Part shown: positions 1 through 9,153 of the stretch, piece after piece
How positions within the stretch are numbered: position 1 is the first letter of the stretch
Layout: every line of letters starts with the position of its first letter
Assembly: GCF_002067035.1 (NCBI RefSeq)
Contig: NZ_MVQB01000028.1
Location: 1-64,000 of the forward strand
Origin: Methanoregula sp. PtaB.Bin085
Lineage (GTDB): Archaea; Halobacteriota; Methanomicrobia; Methanomicrobiales; Methanospirillaceae
Reading direction: 5' to 3'
Length of the DNA stretch: 64,000 nucleotides
Position numbers and translations under genes: made by a program
Notes under the pieces: model-generated
Database searches by the model: none
What the model saw: only the letters and a program-made list of their open reading frames with translations
Told to the model about the DNA's origin: nothing

Positions 1-55
1 GTATCATCTTTTCTCTTGATCGTTTCCTGAAAAATCAAAGGGTGTTCAATGTTCT

Positions 56-604
56 TTGAGCATTTCAACAGGGCCCATCGATCAGAATCTTCAGATATTG
101 CCAAACCAAAAGACCGGTTGCGGAGGTCTTGCCGGGTTAAAATCGATAGTACGGGATCAAAATTCCCTGAATAATTACAAGGATCTTCCTCAAGAGTTAA
201 AGAAAGTTTTAGATTCGATTAAATTTTCTCATCTGTTCGCAACAAGCAGATTAGATATCGATTCGATTAACCAATCAATCACAATTTATACATATAGCAT
301 CCGTGATGAACATGCGATGAAGAGCTTTGATCACCGTAGGGTGAATAATTATACAATCCGAATGGTTCATGACACCGAATTCGAAGCAACGGTAAAAGAT
401 GTGAAAAAGCATTTAACCAAATTCCAGGATAATCCAGACTACCAGATAAGTCGGATCTCGATGCTTACAGACCCATTCGGGGATCCACCGGGATATTATG
501 TTGAAATGTGGGTTAATCAATTGACTCCGGAGAACAAGGAACTGGATTATACTGTGATCGATGGGTGGATAATTCAGGTTTATCCGGAATCCCATAACAA
601 TTAA
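56..604 (+). CDS. Hypothetical protein, paralogue of the next gene
   Basis: I do not recognise a family. Residues from about 45 to the end align with the C-terminal half of the following gene: both have a charged helix, then a segment like YTIRMVHDTEFE, then DPFG, then a TPENxxLDxTxxDGW block near the end. The start is uncertain. The only upstream initiator in frame is the TTG at 56 and no clear ribosome site precedes it. Unlike its neighbour it has no N-terminal membrane anchor, so it may be a truncated copy or a soluble form. The DNA is distinctly AT-rich compared with the metabolic genes further on, which suggests accessory DNA. Confidence 0.6.
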   Translation: MSISTGPIDQNLQILPNQKTGCGGLAGLKSIVRDQNSLNNYKDLPQELKKVLDSIKFSHLFATSRLDIDSINQSITIYTYSIRDEHAMKSFDHRRVNNYTIRMVHDTEFEATVKDVKKHLTKFQDNPDYQISRISMLTDPFGDPPGYYVEMWVNQLTPENKELDYTVIDGWIIQVYPESHNN

Positions 605-667
605 TTTATATTAACCATAATCTAGAAAAAATACCCCAGAATAGAATCAAAGGAGAGTGCAATAATC

Positions 668-1282
668 ATGAAAAACCGGATATCGCTGGTTGTTATCGGA
701 ATAATTATCATCTCCGTTATTGGTCTTGTGTATTACGGCATGACGGGTGTTCATGGTATAGGGGGGGCAACAGCAACAGAAAATCCGACGTCAGCTGTTC
801 CGATGAATTTGATACAACAGAACACTCCACAAGAAAAAACACCAACTCCTGAATTATTAGACAAGTTGAGAACATTGAGTTTTAAAAATCGTTTTTTATT
901 TGTCCATAAATGGAAGTTTGGCCCGAATCCCGATGAAATAACGCTCTATGCATATGCGATAAAAAATGAAAGCCAGATCGAAAGTCTTCAGGGAACACGC
1001 GTTCAAAATTATTCGATTAGGATTGTCCGTGACACAGAATTTGAGAAAAACCAGCGCAACCTCACACAAAAACTGACCCTGCTCCAGCAGGATCCCGGAT
1101 ATCAGATCGATCACTTTTACACTGTTGTTGATCCATTCGGAAACCACCCTGAAGATACGATAGAATTGTGGGTTGTTGCATCGACACCAGAGAACAGGAA
1201 ACTGGATAATACGGAAATGGACGGATGGAAAGTCCGGGTCTATCCAATGACTCCGTTACCTGCCGAATCGGAAAAAACATGA
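668..1282 (+). CDS. Membrane-anchored hypothetical protein
   Basis: No family is recognised. Residues 5-25 form one hydrophobic helix after a short basic start (MKNR), so the protein is probably anchored with the rest outside the cell. A Thr/Pro-rich linker (about 36-62) leads to a domain shared with the upstream gene, including the NYSIRIVRDTEFE, DPFG and TPEN-LDN-DGW blocks. The ATG is well supported by an AAGGAG ribosome site about ten bases upstream. The gap between the paralogues is about 60 bases, so they may be co-transcribed. The region is AT-rich. Confidence 0.7.
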   Translation: MKNRISLVVIGIIIISVIGLVYYGMTGVHGIGGATATENPTSAVPMNLIQQNTPQEKTPTPELLDKLRTLSFKNRFLFVHKWKFGPNPDEITLYAYAIKNESQIESLQGTRVQNYSIRIVRDTEFEKNQRNLTQKLTLLQQDPGYQIDHFYTVVDPFGNHPEDTIELWVVASTPENRKLDNTEMDGWKVRVYPMTPLPAESEKT

Positions 1283-1289
1283 GAATAAT

Positions 1290-1889
1290 CTAAAAGAACA
1301 CTTCTTCCCTTGGCAGCCGCCACTTCGGCGGGGCCTTGTCGGCGGCATAGCCGATGGCGCAAAGGACCACGGGGACGTACTCCTCTGGCAGGAAAAGAGC
1401 TTCTGCATACCCGGCCGGGTCGAAGCCGCCCATGGGGCAGGAGTCGAGGCCGAGCGACTTTGCGCCGTTGATGGCATTGGCAAGCGCGATGTGGATCTGC
1501 TCGCGGGCAAAGGCCATCCGCTGCTCCGGGGTCATCGACCCGATATAGGCCTTGATCATGGCCGCATACTGACTGACCGTCTCCGGGGAAAGGCCGCTCT
1601 TGACCAGCCCCTCCACCGCCTTGTCCACGAGCGGTTCGAGCTCGGTGTTGGCGCAGAAGACGAGCAGGTGCGAGCACGTGGTCACCTGCGGCTGGTTATT
1701 GGTGTGGGGAAGCAGGTTCTTCTTGATCTTGCTTGCCGACACGATCTTGATCTTCCACGGCTGCAGGTTGAAAGCCGACGGCGAATAGCGGATGATGTCG
1801 AGCAGCACAAAAAGCGTCTGCTCGTCGATCATCCGGCCGTCAAACAGCTTGACCGCGTACCGCTGCATGACGATATCCCTGAATTCCAT
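1290..1889 (-). CDS. Nitroreductase family protein
   Basis: An FMN-dependent NAD(P)H oxidoreductase of the nitroreductase fold; the natural substrate cannot be told. The N-terminus has the typical R-x-A-V-K-x-F segment (residues 10-16). The stretch RYSPSAFNLQPWKI (34-47) is the FMN and dimer-interface signature. A GLDSCPMGGFDP block (about 145-156) is followed by the PVVLCAIGYA strand near the end, as in NfsB/YdgI-type enzymes. At 199 residues it is of normal length. It runs opposite to the preceding paralogue pair and ends 8 bases beyond it. It appears to be a single-gene unit. Confidence 0.9.
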   Translation of the reverse strand: MEFRDIVMQRYAVKLFDGRMIDEQTLFVLLDIIRYSPSAFNLQPWKIKIVSASKIKKNLLPHTNNQPQVTTCSHLLVFCANTELEPLVDKAVEGLVKSGLSPETVSQYAAMIKAYIGSMTPEQRMAFAREQIHIALANAINGAKSLGLDSCPMGGFDPAGYAEALFLPEEYVPVVLCAIGYAADKAPPKWRLPREEVFF

Positions 1890-1978
1890 GAAAACTCCCT
1901 TTCTCCTGAAAATCCGCTCTCTGCCTGATGCCTATCTATTATGCGTCCCGGGTAAAAAAACGTGGGATGGAGAACCAG

Positions 1979-2644
1979 TCACGGGATTTTCTGCGCAGCC
2001 GTCCGGGCCAGTTCATGGAGGAGCGTTGCATTGGTGCCCGGCCCGGTCATCTTCAGCACTTCGAAGACGTTTTTGCGGAAGACGATGAACTCGGCAAAAT
2101 CGCCCGCGGAATCTGAGGCCGGGGCAGAGATGTTCTTCCCGCCTGCCACCAGGAAGGAGCCTGACGAGGCAGCGGGCACGGCACTCGCGTTGAAGCGTGC
2201 GGAAAAGCCGCTCACGTAAAAGCTCTGGTCCGGGTCGGAGATGTTCTCAAACACGTACCCCTGCGGCCGGTCCTGCCGGTCCACCATGCCGGCGATATTC
2301 AGTACGTTCACCGCAGGATAGACCGCAAGGGAATGGACGATAACGGTCGGCCCGGAACCGGCTGACGGGCAGGTATACACGGCCTCGTACCCGGCCTCCC
2401 ACCCGGCGTTCTTCGCGAGATCGCTGACATCATCCGGGGATTTCACGCGCTCGTCCGACAGGGAGAAGCAGGCCGGCAGCTCGGCCGGGGAAAGGGCGAG
2501 CGCCTTCAGGTCGGGCACCCCGGACGGTAGGGGCGATACGGGACCGGCGGTCGCGGACGGGCCGCGCTGCGCCTCCGTACAGCCGGAGGTAAGGACAAGG
2601 GCGGCAGCGAGAAGAAATATGAGGGAACCGGACAGGATGCGCAT
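1979..2644 (-). CDS. Predicted lipoprotein of unknown function
   Basis: A secreted lipoprotein by sequence. From the chosen Met at 2644 the protein begins MRILSGSLIF, continues with a hydrophobic stretch and reaches the lipobox LTSGC with Cys22. The frame is open 14 codons further upstream, but that would bury the signal peptide, so I prefer this start. A Pro/Ser linker follows. The globular part (about 40-221) contains no motif I recognise; it has an ISDPDQSFYVSGFSARF segment in the middle. It probably faces the outside of the cytoplasmic membrane. Confidence 0.75.
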   Translation of the reverse strand: MRILSGSLIFLLAAALVLTSGCTEAQRGPSATAGPVSPLPSGVPDLKALALSPAELPACFSLSDERVKSPDDVSDLAKNAGWEAGYEAVYTCPSAGSGPTVIVHSLAVYPAVNVLNIAGMVDRQDRPQGYVFENISDPDQSFYVSGFSARFNASAVPAASSGSFLVAGGKNISAPASDSAGDFAEFIVFRKNVFEVLKMTGPGTNATLLHELARTAAQKIP

Positions 2645-2710
2645 TCTCAGAATAGTGACGGCAGCGGCAAAAAAACCTGCCATCATGCCGGCTGATGCGG
2701 GATTGGGCTG

Positions 2711-2956
2711 TCAGCCCTGATCTGCGGCGCTGCCTCTGATGCAGGAGAACGCTCTCTTCAGTCCGAGCGTTTTTATCACCGGGCAGGTCGGGCAGAGGCA
2801 GTCCTTCGGATCGAACGTACAGTTCTCCGCCTTGCCGACAACACAGAAGAGCAGGCTCTCTGCCGCCCGCATGCATTCGTTGTAGGTCGGGCACGTCCCG
2901 CAGATGCACCGTGCCCGGTTCTTTCGGATGAGTTGTTCAGCAGTTCCCGCCATCAT
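2711..2956 (-). CDS. DUF2769-like cysteine-rich small protein
   Basis: A cysteine-rich protein of about 81 residues. It contains CICGTCPTYNEC, then FCVVGKAENC, then CLCPTCPV and a final SCIRG. Two C-x-C-x2-C groups separated by about 30 residues is the pattern of the DUF2769 family of archaeal proteins; it suggests binding of a metal or Fe-S cluster, but the function is not known. I place the start at the Met-Met pair (2956/2953), because the upstream extension is Arg/Gly-rich and looks non-coding. It lies 66 bases upstream of the lipoprotein gene on the same strand. Confidence 0.7.
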   Translation of the reverse strand: MMAGTAEQLIRKNRARCICGTCPTYNECMRAAESLLFCVVGKAENCTFDPKDCLCPTCPVIKTLGLKRAFSCIRGSAADQG

Positions 2957-3026
2957 GCCACGTCCCGCCCGGCACCGGCCGGGCCGATCCATAAGTAGAT
3001 TAGACAGGCTCCATGATACTTAAATC

Positions 3027-3761
3027 ATGCCTGCGCCACTGGTCGGGAGGAAGTTCGGGGTGAGTACCATCCCGGTGCCGGACAGGGAGACCTGCCGGGA
3101 GATCCGGGTCCTGGGGCTCTCGGGATCGAGCCGGTACGAACCGGGGATGAGCAAATCCGAGAAACTGCTGCAGCGGGCGCTCGCCCGGTTCGAGGGCTAC
3201 GGGTGCACAACGCAGTTCATCCGTCTGAAAGATTTGAAGATCTACGAGTGTGAGGGGAACTACTCCGAGAACCCGTCGTACTGCACGTATCCCTGCCAGA
3301 GCTCTATGAAGTACGAGGACGACCAGATGCAGGACGTGTACGACGCGGTGCTTGCGTGCGACGTGCTCATCCTCGCGACACCGATCCGGTGGAACAACCA
3401 TTCCGCGCTTGTCCAGAAGTTCGTGGAGCGGATGAACGCGATCGAGAACCAGTACTCGTGGTTCGGCAACCCGATGATCAGGGACAAGGTGGCCGGCCTG
3501 ATCATCATCGGGCACGTTGACGGCGTCCAGCATGTTGCCGGCAACCTGATGAACTTCTTTGCCTGGCTCGGGTTCCACATGCCCGAGGTCGCGATCGCTT
3601 CGTGGGTGGGGGAGAACGACGAAGACACCACAAAGGACTGGGCGCAGATCGAGAGCAACAAATACACGCAGGAGGATCTCGAGGACCTTGTCTCGAGCTC
3701 GCTGCGGCTGGCCTGCGCCCTGAAGCGGCACGGGGCGGAGGAGACCGGCCGGTCAAAGTGA
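3027..3761 (+). CDS. Flavodoxin/NADPH-dependent FMN reductase family protein
   Basis: Likely an FMN-binding electron carrier or reductase related to archaeal iron-sulfur flavoproteins. The Rossmann-like flavodoxin core starts with VLGLSGSSR (about residues 28-36), where SGSSR forms the phosphate loop. YCTYPC (about 87-92) supplies two close cysteines. The strand VLILATPIRWNN (about 113-124) contacts the flavin ring, and a GHVDGVQHVAGNLMNFFAWLG helix region follows. At 244 residues it is longer than plain flavodoxins. The partner is unknown and neighbouring genes do not suggest one. Confidence 0.85.
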   Translation: MPAPLVGRKFGVSTIPVPDRETCREIRVLGLSGSSRYEPGMSKSEKLLQRALARFEGYGCTTQFIRLKDLKIYECEGNYSENPSYCTYPCQSSMKYEDDQMQDVYDAVLACDVLILATPIRWNNHSALVQKFVERMNAIENQYSWFGNPMIRDKVAGLIIIGHVDGVQHVAGNLMNFFAWLGFHMPEVAIASWVGENDEDTTKDWAQIESNKYTQEDLEDLVSSSLRLACALKRHGAEETGRSK

Positions 3762-3980
3762 TGTTCCGGATTTTCCTCAATTCTGCCCGGGCGGAATCAT
3801 TGCACGCCCCCGGGGGCACCACCAGCGCTCTGCCCCTGCCGCTGTGGCAACCCCCCATTCGGATATTCACCCAGAAGGTTTCAGAAAATCCATGAGAGGA
3901 GGTAATTATTCACGATGTCGGTCAGAGAATGATACTCGCGGTGGTTAGGAGGACAATCACCGGCCCGAAAAAACTGCTCA

Positions 3981-4057
3981 CTGAAAGCCGCCGCGGGGCG
4001 TCCTCCGGGGCTGCGGCCGTTCATCGCAACCGGGGGAACGGGGGCATCAGCCCCCAT
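3981..4057 (-). repeat. Intergenic repeat A, copy 1 (short, inverted)
   Basis: About 77 bases that match, as the reverse complement, the left part of copies at 10989 and 31451. They share the 8-bp hairpin ATGGGGGC/GCCCCCAT with loop TGAT, then GATGAACGGCCGCCGC, then the GCGGCGGCTTTCAG block. The second stem of this copy has lost symmetry (CGTCCTCCGGGGCTG in place of the palindromic form). It lacks the right-hand half present in the other copies. Confidence 0.8.
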
Positions 4058-4105
4058 CAAGAGATCCTGAGCTTTTTTTCATCAGAAAAAACCGGCCAGT
4101 TGATA

Positions 4106-4180
4106 TGATCGCCCCCCCATGCGCCAGCCCTGCCCCGTCGGGGGCGGGGACGCTCAGGATTCCGCAGCAGTACCTGGTAT
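4106..4180 (-). repeat. Intergenic repeat B, copy 1 (inverted)
   Basis: Reverse complement matches copy 2 at 8951-9024 over its whole length: ATACC-GGTA, then GCGGAATCCT-AGCG, then CCCCGCCCCCGACGGGG-CAGGG and finally GGGGGGCGATC. The GC-rich core can fold (CCCCGTC/GACGGGG). Confidence 0.8.
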
Positions 4181-4317
4181 CGGCCTTGCATTTTTATGGT
4201 CAGGCATTTTCGGAATTATCCTGACGGAGATGCCACATGGCCGGGATCCGAAGGATTTCATCGGGCCATGGTGAAGAAAAAACCCGGCACCGGCAGGCCC
4301 GCCATCACCATACTCTA

Positions 4318-4329
4318 TCCCTTTATACG
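4318..4329 (+). promoter_or_regulatory. Candidate hemB operon promoter (TATA box)
   Basis: TCCCTTTATACG, with the archaeal box A core TTTATA, lies about 75 bases before the hemB start. That leaves a leader of roughly 50 bases. It is the only good TATA-like element in the preceding 100 bases. Confidence 0.4.
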
Positions 4330-4399
4330 CTAGCAACAAGAAAATGTAATCAAACGACCGGCAGGTGGTGGCAGTACGGGTATCTTTCCCCAGAGACGG

Positions 4400-5359
4400 A
4401 TGAGGAGGATGAGGTCGCGGAACATCCAGCCGCTCCTCCGCGAAGTAACGCTCACAAAGAACGATCTTATCGCCCCGCTTTTCGTGGATGAGAATATCAC
4501 AGCCCCGCGGCCGATCGATGCCATGCCGGGCCAGTTCCGGTATCCCGTGAATGGCATCGCGGGTGCGGTACAGAAACTCTGGGACAAGGGGATCCGGGCG
4601 GTTCTCATCTTCGGCATTCCGAAGGAGAAGGACCCGGAGGCCCGGTCCGCATACGACCCGGACGGGGTTGTCCAGCAGGCTGTCCGCCGGATCAAAGCGG
4701 AAGTCCCGAAGATGGTTGTCATCACCGATGTCTGCGCCTGCGAGTACACCGACCACGGGCACTGCGGGCTCGTGGGCGAGACCCGGGGCGGGATGGATCT
4801 CCTCAACGATCCCTCGCTCGAGCTGATGGACCGGATCGCTATCAGCCACGCGCTGAGCGGGGCCGACATTGTGGCGCCTTCCAGCATGCTGGACGGCGTG
4901 GTCGGCTCGATCCGGGCAGCGCTCGATGCCGAAGGGCTCGAGGAGGTTCTGATCATGGCCTACTCCACCAAGTTCGCCTCGGTGCTCTACGGGCCGTTCC
5001 GGGAAGCAGCGGACTCCGGCTTCTCGTTCGGGGACCGCACCACCTACCAGCTCAACCCCGGCAACAGCCGCGAGGCGATCCTCGAGTCCCAGCTGGACGC
5101 GGACGAGGGGGCCGATATCCTGATGGTGAAACCGGCCGGGTTCTATCTCGACATCCTCTCCGAGATCAGGAACATCGGCCTGCCGGTTGCGGCATACCAG
5201 GTGAGCGGCGAGTATTCCATGATAAAAGCCGCCGCGGCAAACGGCTGGCTGAAAGAGAAGGAGACCGTGATGGAGAGCCTGACCTGCATCAAGCGGGCGG
5301 GCGCCGATCTCATCATCACGTATTTCGCAGAGGACGTGGCCGGGTGGCTGGATGAATAA
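4400..5359 (+). CDS. hemB: Delta-aminolevulinic acid dehydratase (porphobilinogen synthase)
   Basis: Condenses two 5-aminolevulinate molecules into porphobilinogen, feeding F430, cobamide and siroheme. The zinc motif [13 protein letters not shown] is at about residues 111-123. The two active-site lysines are in [14 protein letters not shown] (about 192) and [13 protein letters not shown] (about 245). [15 protein letters not shown] near the end is also family-typical. At 319 residues the length is normal. There are two candidate ATGs (4400 and 4409); a GAGGAGG tract lies between them, so the start is uncertain by three codons. It overlaps hemL by 8 bases and heads the operon. Confidence 0.97.
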   Translation: MRRMRSRNIQPLLREVTLTKNDLIAPLFVDENITAPRPIDAMPGQFRYPVNGIAGAVQKLWDKGIRAVLIFGIPKEKDPEARSAYDPDGVVQQAVRRIKAEVPKMVVITDVCACEYTDHGHCGLVGETRGGMDLLNDPSLELMDRIAISHALSGADIVAPSSMLDGVVGSIRAALDAEGLEEVLIMAYSTKFASVLYGPFREAADSGFSFGDRTTYQLNPGNSREAILESQLDADEGADILMVKPAGFYLDILSEIRNIGLPVAAYQVSGEYSMIKAAAANGWLKEKETVMESLTCIKRAGADLIITYFAEDVAGWLDE

Positions 5360-6623
5360 GCAGAACGACGAGAGGGAGAGGGTCTCGAGCGCCGGCCTTT
5401 TCGAACGGGCAAAGACCCTGATGCCCGGCGGCGTATCGAGCCCGGTCCGGGCGATTCAACCCTACCCGTTCTACACGGAACGGGCGGAGGGCTCCCGGCT
5501 GAAGACCGTTGACGGCGACGACCTCATCGACTGCTGCTGTGCCTACGGCCCGATGATCCTCGGGCACGCGCACCCGGCAGTCAGAAAAGCGATCGCGGAG
5601 CAGCTGGAGAAGGGGTGGCTGTACGGGACGCCCACGCCGCTCGAACCGGCGTACGCCAGGATGATCACGGCCGACCACCCGGGCATGCAGATGATCCGGT
5701 TCGTGTCGAGCGGCTCGGAAGCAACGATGGCCGCGATCCGGCTCGCCCGCGGGTTTACCGGAAAGACGGATATCGTGAAGATCGAGGGCGGGTTTCACGG
5801 CGCCCACGACGCGGTGCTGGTGAAGGCAGGCTCCGGCGCAACCACGATGGGTGTACCGGATTCGGCCGGCATCCCCGCGGACGTTGTCGCCCACACGCGG
5901 CAGGTGCCCTACAATGATCCCGAAGGTCTCGAATCGATCCTGGCAAGGAACGAAAACATTGCGGCGTTCATCCTCGAGCCGGTGCTCGGCAATATCGGCC
6001 CCGTCATCCCGCAGGACAATTACCTCCGCGAGGTCCGGGCGATTACCAAAGCCCACGACGTCCTCCTGATCTTCGATGAAGTGATCACCGGCTACCGGCT
6101 CGGCATCGGCGGGGCGCAGGTAAAGTACGGCATCAAGCCCGACATCACCACGCTCGGCAAGATCATCGGTGGCGGCCTGCCCGTCGGGGCATTTGGCGGA
6201 CGGCGCGAGATCATGGAGCTCGTTGCCCCGCAGGGCCCGGTGTACCAGGCCGGGACCTACTCGGGCAACCCGCTCTCGCTCGCGGCCGGCATGGCCACGA
6301 TCGGGTGGATCCACGACCACCCGGATATATACCGTCATCTTGATGACAGAACCCGGGCCATTGAAGAATCGCTGGGCAGTGACGGCAAGGGATCGTTTGT
6401 CCGGCTCGGCTCAATGTTCAAGTATTTCTTCCGGAGCGCTCCCCCGCAGAACTACCGCGAGGTGAAGGAGTGCGACACCGCCGCCTTCGGCAAATTCCGG
6501 GAACGGATGCTGGCGGCAAAGATCTTCATCCCTCCCTCCCAGTTCGAGACCAACTTCCTCTCGGCAGCGCACACGGACAGCGACATCCAGACACTCATAC
6601 AGGCGTACCAGACATGTCGATAA
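5352..6623 (+). CDS. hemL: Glutamate-1-semialdehyde 2,1-aminomutase
   Basis: A PLP enzyme that converts glutamate-1-semialdehyde to 5-aminolevulinate, the substrate of HemB. The N-terminus [13 protein letters not shown] is diagnostic. [17 protein letters not shown] binds the cofactor phosphate, [11 protein letters not shown] holds the aspartate contacting the pyridine ring, and [18 protein letters not shown] (about 262-279) carries the PLP lysine. At 423 residues it is full length. The start codon lies inside the end of hemB and the stop lies inside hemC, so the operon is translationally coupled. Confidence 0.97.
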   Translation: MNKQNDERERVSSAGLFERAKTLMPGGVSSPVRAIQPYPFYTERAEGSRLKTVDGDDLIDCCCAYGPMILGHAHPAVRKAIAEQLEKGWLYGTPTPLEPAYARMITADHPGMQMIRFVSSGSEATMAAIRLARGFTGKTDIVKIEGGFHGAHDAVLVKAGSGATTMGVPDSAGIPADVVAHTRQVPYNDPEGLESILARNENIAAFILEPVLGNIGPVIPQDNYLREVRAITKAHDVLLIFDEVITGYRLGIGGAQVKYGIKPDITTLGKIIGGGLPVGAFGGRREIMELVAPQGPVYQAGTYSGNPLSLAAGMATIGWIHDHPDIYRHLDDRTRAIEESLGSDGKGSFVRLGSMFKYFFRSAPPQNYREVKECDTAAFGKFRERMLAAKIFIPPSQFETNFLSAAHTDSDIQTLIQAYQTCR

Positions 6624-7507
6624 GAATCGGAACACGGGGCTCGAAGCTCGCGCTCATCCAGACGGAGATCGTGGCAAAGAAGCTCGCTGAACTTGGCATC
6701 GCAACCGAACAGACCGTCATCAGCACTGCCGGCGACACGACCACGCAGGTCCCGCTCCACGAGATCGGCGGGCAGGGTGTCTTTGTCCGGGCGCTGGACG
6801 ATGCAATCCTTGCCGGGGAGATCGATTGTGCCGTGCACAGCATGAAGGACATCCCGGCCTACCGCCCGAGCGGGCTTGTCACGGCAGCCATCCTGAAGCG
6901 GGACCCGCCGGCCGATTTCCTTGCGTACCGGGGATCCCTCTCTGCCGTCAAGATCGTGGGCACCTCCAGCACCCGGCGGCGTGCCCAGCTGCTCCGGCAC
7001 GATCCCTCGGTCACCATACAGGATCTCCGGGGCAACGTGGACACGCGGATCCGGAAACTGGGCGCCGGGGAGTACGATGCGATCGTGCTCGCCGAGGCCG
7101 GGCTCCGGAGGATGGATATCCGTATCCAGGGCGAGCGGCTGCCGCCGGAGAAATTCGTGCCCTCTCCCAACCAGGGCACCATCGCGGTGGTCTGCCGGGC
7201 CGACCCGTCGCTCCGCGAGGTGCTCTCGGTACTCGACCACCCGCAGACGCGGACCGATGTCATGATCGAACGGGCGGTCATGGAGCAGCTCGGCGGGGGA
7301 TGCTTCACCCCGCTCGGGATCTACTGCAACGGCGGACACCTGATTGCCGAAGTGCTCTCCCTTGACGGCGCACGGGCGGAGCGGATCGAGACGGACATAA
7401 CGACCATCGAAGAGGCGCGGGAGCAGGGCCGCCAGCTGAAAGCGCGGGCGCAGGGCCTGATCGACGAGGCGTACCAGAGACTGGGGATTGCGGCGGGACC
7501 ATCATGA
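6614..7507 (+). CDS. hemC: Porphobilinogen deaminase (hydroxymethylbilane synthase)
   Basis: Polymerises four porphobilinogens into hydroxymethylbilane. I start it at the ATG 6614, giving [16 protein letters not shown], the usual N-terminus; the frame is open further upstream, but that part is hemL sequence. Other signatures are [33 protein letters not shown] and GGGCFTPLG (about 228-236), whose Cys carries the dipyrromethane cofactor. The length of 297 is normal. It overlaps hemL by 10 bases and cobA by 4 (ATGA). Confidence 0.96.
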   Translation: MSIRIGTRGSKLALIQTEIVAKKLAELGIATEQTVISTAGDTTTQVPLHEIGGQGVFVRALDDAILAGEIDCAVHSMKDIPAYRPSGLVTAAILKRDPPADFLAYRGSLSAVKIVGTSSTRRRAQLLRHDPSVTIQDLRGNVDTRIRKLGAGEYDAIVLAEAGLRRMDIRIQGERLPPEKFVPSPNQGTIAVVCRADPSLREVLSVLDHPQTRTDVMIERAVMEQLGGGCFTPLGIYCNGGHLIAEVLSLDGARAERIETDITTIEEAREQGRQLKARAQGLIDEAYQRLGIAAGPS

Positions 7508-8265
7508 CGGGAAAGGTGTACCTGGTGGGATCCGGCCCGGGAGGGACGGCGTTCCTGACACGGCGCGGCCGGGAGGTCATCGACAGGGCGGATGTCGTTC
7601 TCTACGACCAGCTGCCGGGCGAGGAGATCCTTGCGTCGCTGCCGGAGCGGGCGGAGAAGATCGACTGCGGGAAATATGGCGGGAAACACACGCTCGAGCA
7701 GGACGCGATCGAGGCCCTGATGGTGGACCGCGCCCGCAAAGGGAAGATCGTTGTCCGGCTCAAGGGTGGCGACCCGTTCCTGTTCGGCCGGGGCGGCGAG
7801 GAACTGGAGACTGTCCGGGCAGCGGGCATTGCGATCGAGATGGTGCCGGGGATCACGAGCGCCCTTGCGGTCCCGGCATCGGTCGGCATCCCGCTCACAC
7901 ACCGGAAGTACGCGTCGCAGGTCACGGTCCTGACCGGCAACGAGGACCCGACAAAGCCCGGGCCGGCCCTTGACTGGGAGCTGCTGGCAAAGAGCCGGGG
8001 CACCATCGTCATCCTTATGGGTGTTGCGAACCTTGCAAAGATCGCGGATGCACTGGTGAAGAACGGCAAGGAGAAGACCACCCCGGTTGCCATCATCGAG
8101 CGGGGTCTCCGGGCTGACCGCCGTGTGACCACCGGGACGCTTGCGGACATCGCCGCCGTGGCGAAAAAAACCGGGGTGAAACCTCCGGCCGTCATCGTCA
8201 TTGGTAATGTTGTGAAACTCTACGATCCGGATACCCCGGACCTGATACCGGTTGAGGAGGACTGA
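7504..8265 (+). CDS. cobA: Uroporphyrinogen-III C-methyltransferase
   Basis: Uses two S-adenosylmethionines to make precorrin-2 from uroporphyrinogen III, the branch point to F430, cobamide and siroheme. The N-terminal VYLVGSGPGG and the VVRLKGGDPFLFGRGGEE block (about 83-100) are the two SUMT signatures. VPGITSALAVPASVGIPLTHR and VILMGVANL follow. At 253 residues it is the single-domain form with no fused uroporphyrinogen-III synthase. No hemD follows in this cluster, so that enzyme must be encoded elsewhere. Confidence 0.95.
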   Translation: MTGKVYLVGSGPGGTAFLTRRGREVIDRADVVLYDQLPGEEILASLPERAEKIDCGKYGGKHTLEQDAIEALMVDRARKGKIVVRLKGGDPFLFGRGGEELETVRAAGIAIEMVPGITSALAVPASVGIPLTHRKYASQVTVLTGNEDPTKPGPALDWELLAKSRGTIVILMGVANLAKIADALVKNGKEKTTPVAIIERGLRADRRVTTGTLADIAAVAKKTGVKPPAVIVIGNVVKLYDPDTPDLIPVEED

Positions 8266-8267
8266 AT

Positions 8268-8711
8268 ATGCTCGAGATTATCAACAAGATCGAGAAGGTC
8301 ATCTATGCTGCGCTGATGGTCATGCTCATCGTGGTGCTCATCGCTGCCATGGCCGACCTTGCATATATCCTGGTGACGTCGCTGACCAACATCTCCCCGT
8401 GGCTGCTGGAATCCCACGAGATGATCACGGTTCTCGGCGGGTTCCTGCTGGTACTGATTGGTGTCGAACTCCTTGAAACCATCAAGGCGTACTTCCGCGA
8501 GAACTCGGTCCACGTCGAGATCGTTGTCCTTCTCGCCATCATCGCCATTGCACGAAAGGTAATCCTGTTCGATCCCACCGGCATGACGGCTTCCGAGTTC
8601 GGGCTCCAGCTCATCGGCACCGGTGTGCTCGTTGCGGGGCTTGCTGCCGGGTATTACATGATCAAGAAGGCCGGGATCACGGTCGGCAGTGACCACGAGA
8701 ACGGGAAGTAA
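8268..8711 (+). CDS. PsiE-family membrane protein
   Basis: A four-helix membrane protein of 147 residues resembling the phosphate-starvation-inducible PsiE family. Helices lie at about 12-36, 52-74, 82-99 and 112-130. The loop LLESHEMITVLGGFLLVLIG and the VELLETIKAYF segment with acidic residues at the membrane edge fit the family. It begins two bases after the cobA stop, so it is almost surely co-transcribed with the tetrapyrrole genes. Why it is there is not evident; the function of the family is unknown. Confidence 0.8.
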   Translation: MLEIINKIEKVIYAALMVMLIVVLIAAMADLAYILVTSLTNISPWLLESHEMITVLGGFLLVLIGVELLETIKAYFRENSVHVEIVVLLAIIAIARKVILFDPTGMTASEFGLQLIGTGVLVAGLAAGYYMIKKAGITVGSDHENGK

Positions 8712-9153
8712 GGCCCGGCCTCAACAATTGCGGCGAAGGAATAACGCACCGGCGACATTTTTTTCAAAAAGGATGTGACGGGTATAAAGGGGTTCGAACG
8801 GGCATTTATCACCCGATGATGAAAAATATACTCTGGAGAAAAACGCAGTTCTGACGCTTTCAGGGGCGTTGCCAGGCGGCTTCGCCCCCGCCGCTCTGGC
8901 ATCCCGTCAGGATAGTGCTGCAGTACCGTACAATAAAAACAGACAGACTGATACCTGGTAATGCCGCGGAATCCTCAGCGCCCCCGCCCCCGACGGGGGC
9001 AGGGATGGGGCAAGGGGGGCGATCTCACCACATTAACATGATTTCTCCAGAACGGATAATTACATTAAGCCACGGTCTTCCCCGCACGCTGTTTTCGTGT
9101 ACCGTATCAGCATCATTAAAAAGCAACGACAGTCTTAATTATTTCCGGATAGT
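8712..9153. other. Intergenic region with repeat B
   Basis: 442 bases without a supported gene. It contains a GC-rich hairpin-prone stretch at 8870-8912, partly like bases 3825-3855, and one copy of repeat B. An AT-rich stretch around 9110-9150 precedes the PEGA gene and may hold its promoter. Confidence 0.6.
8951..9024 (+). repeat. Intergenic repeat B, copy 2
   Basis: Same arrangement as copy 1: ATACCTGGTA, GCGGAATCCTCAGCG, the hairpin core CCCCCGACGGGGGC, AGGG, then CAAGGGGGGCGATC. Copies 1 and 2 agree in the left arm that copies 3-5 lack. Confidence 0.8.

Larger units (their letters stand above)
3762..4399. other. Intergenic region upstream of hemB
   Basis: A 638-base stretch without a supported gene. 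It holds one copy each of repeats A and B (both inverted) and the probable hemB promoter. No RNA gene was recognised in it. Confidence 0.7.
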
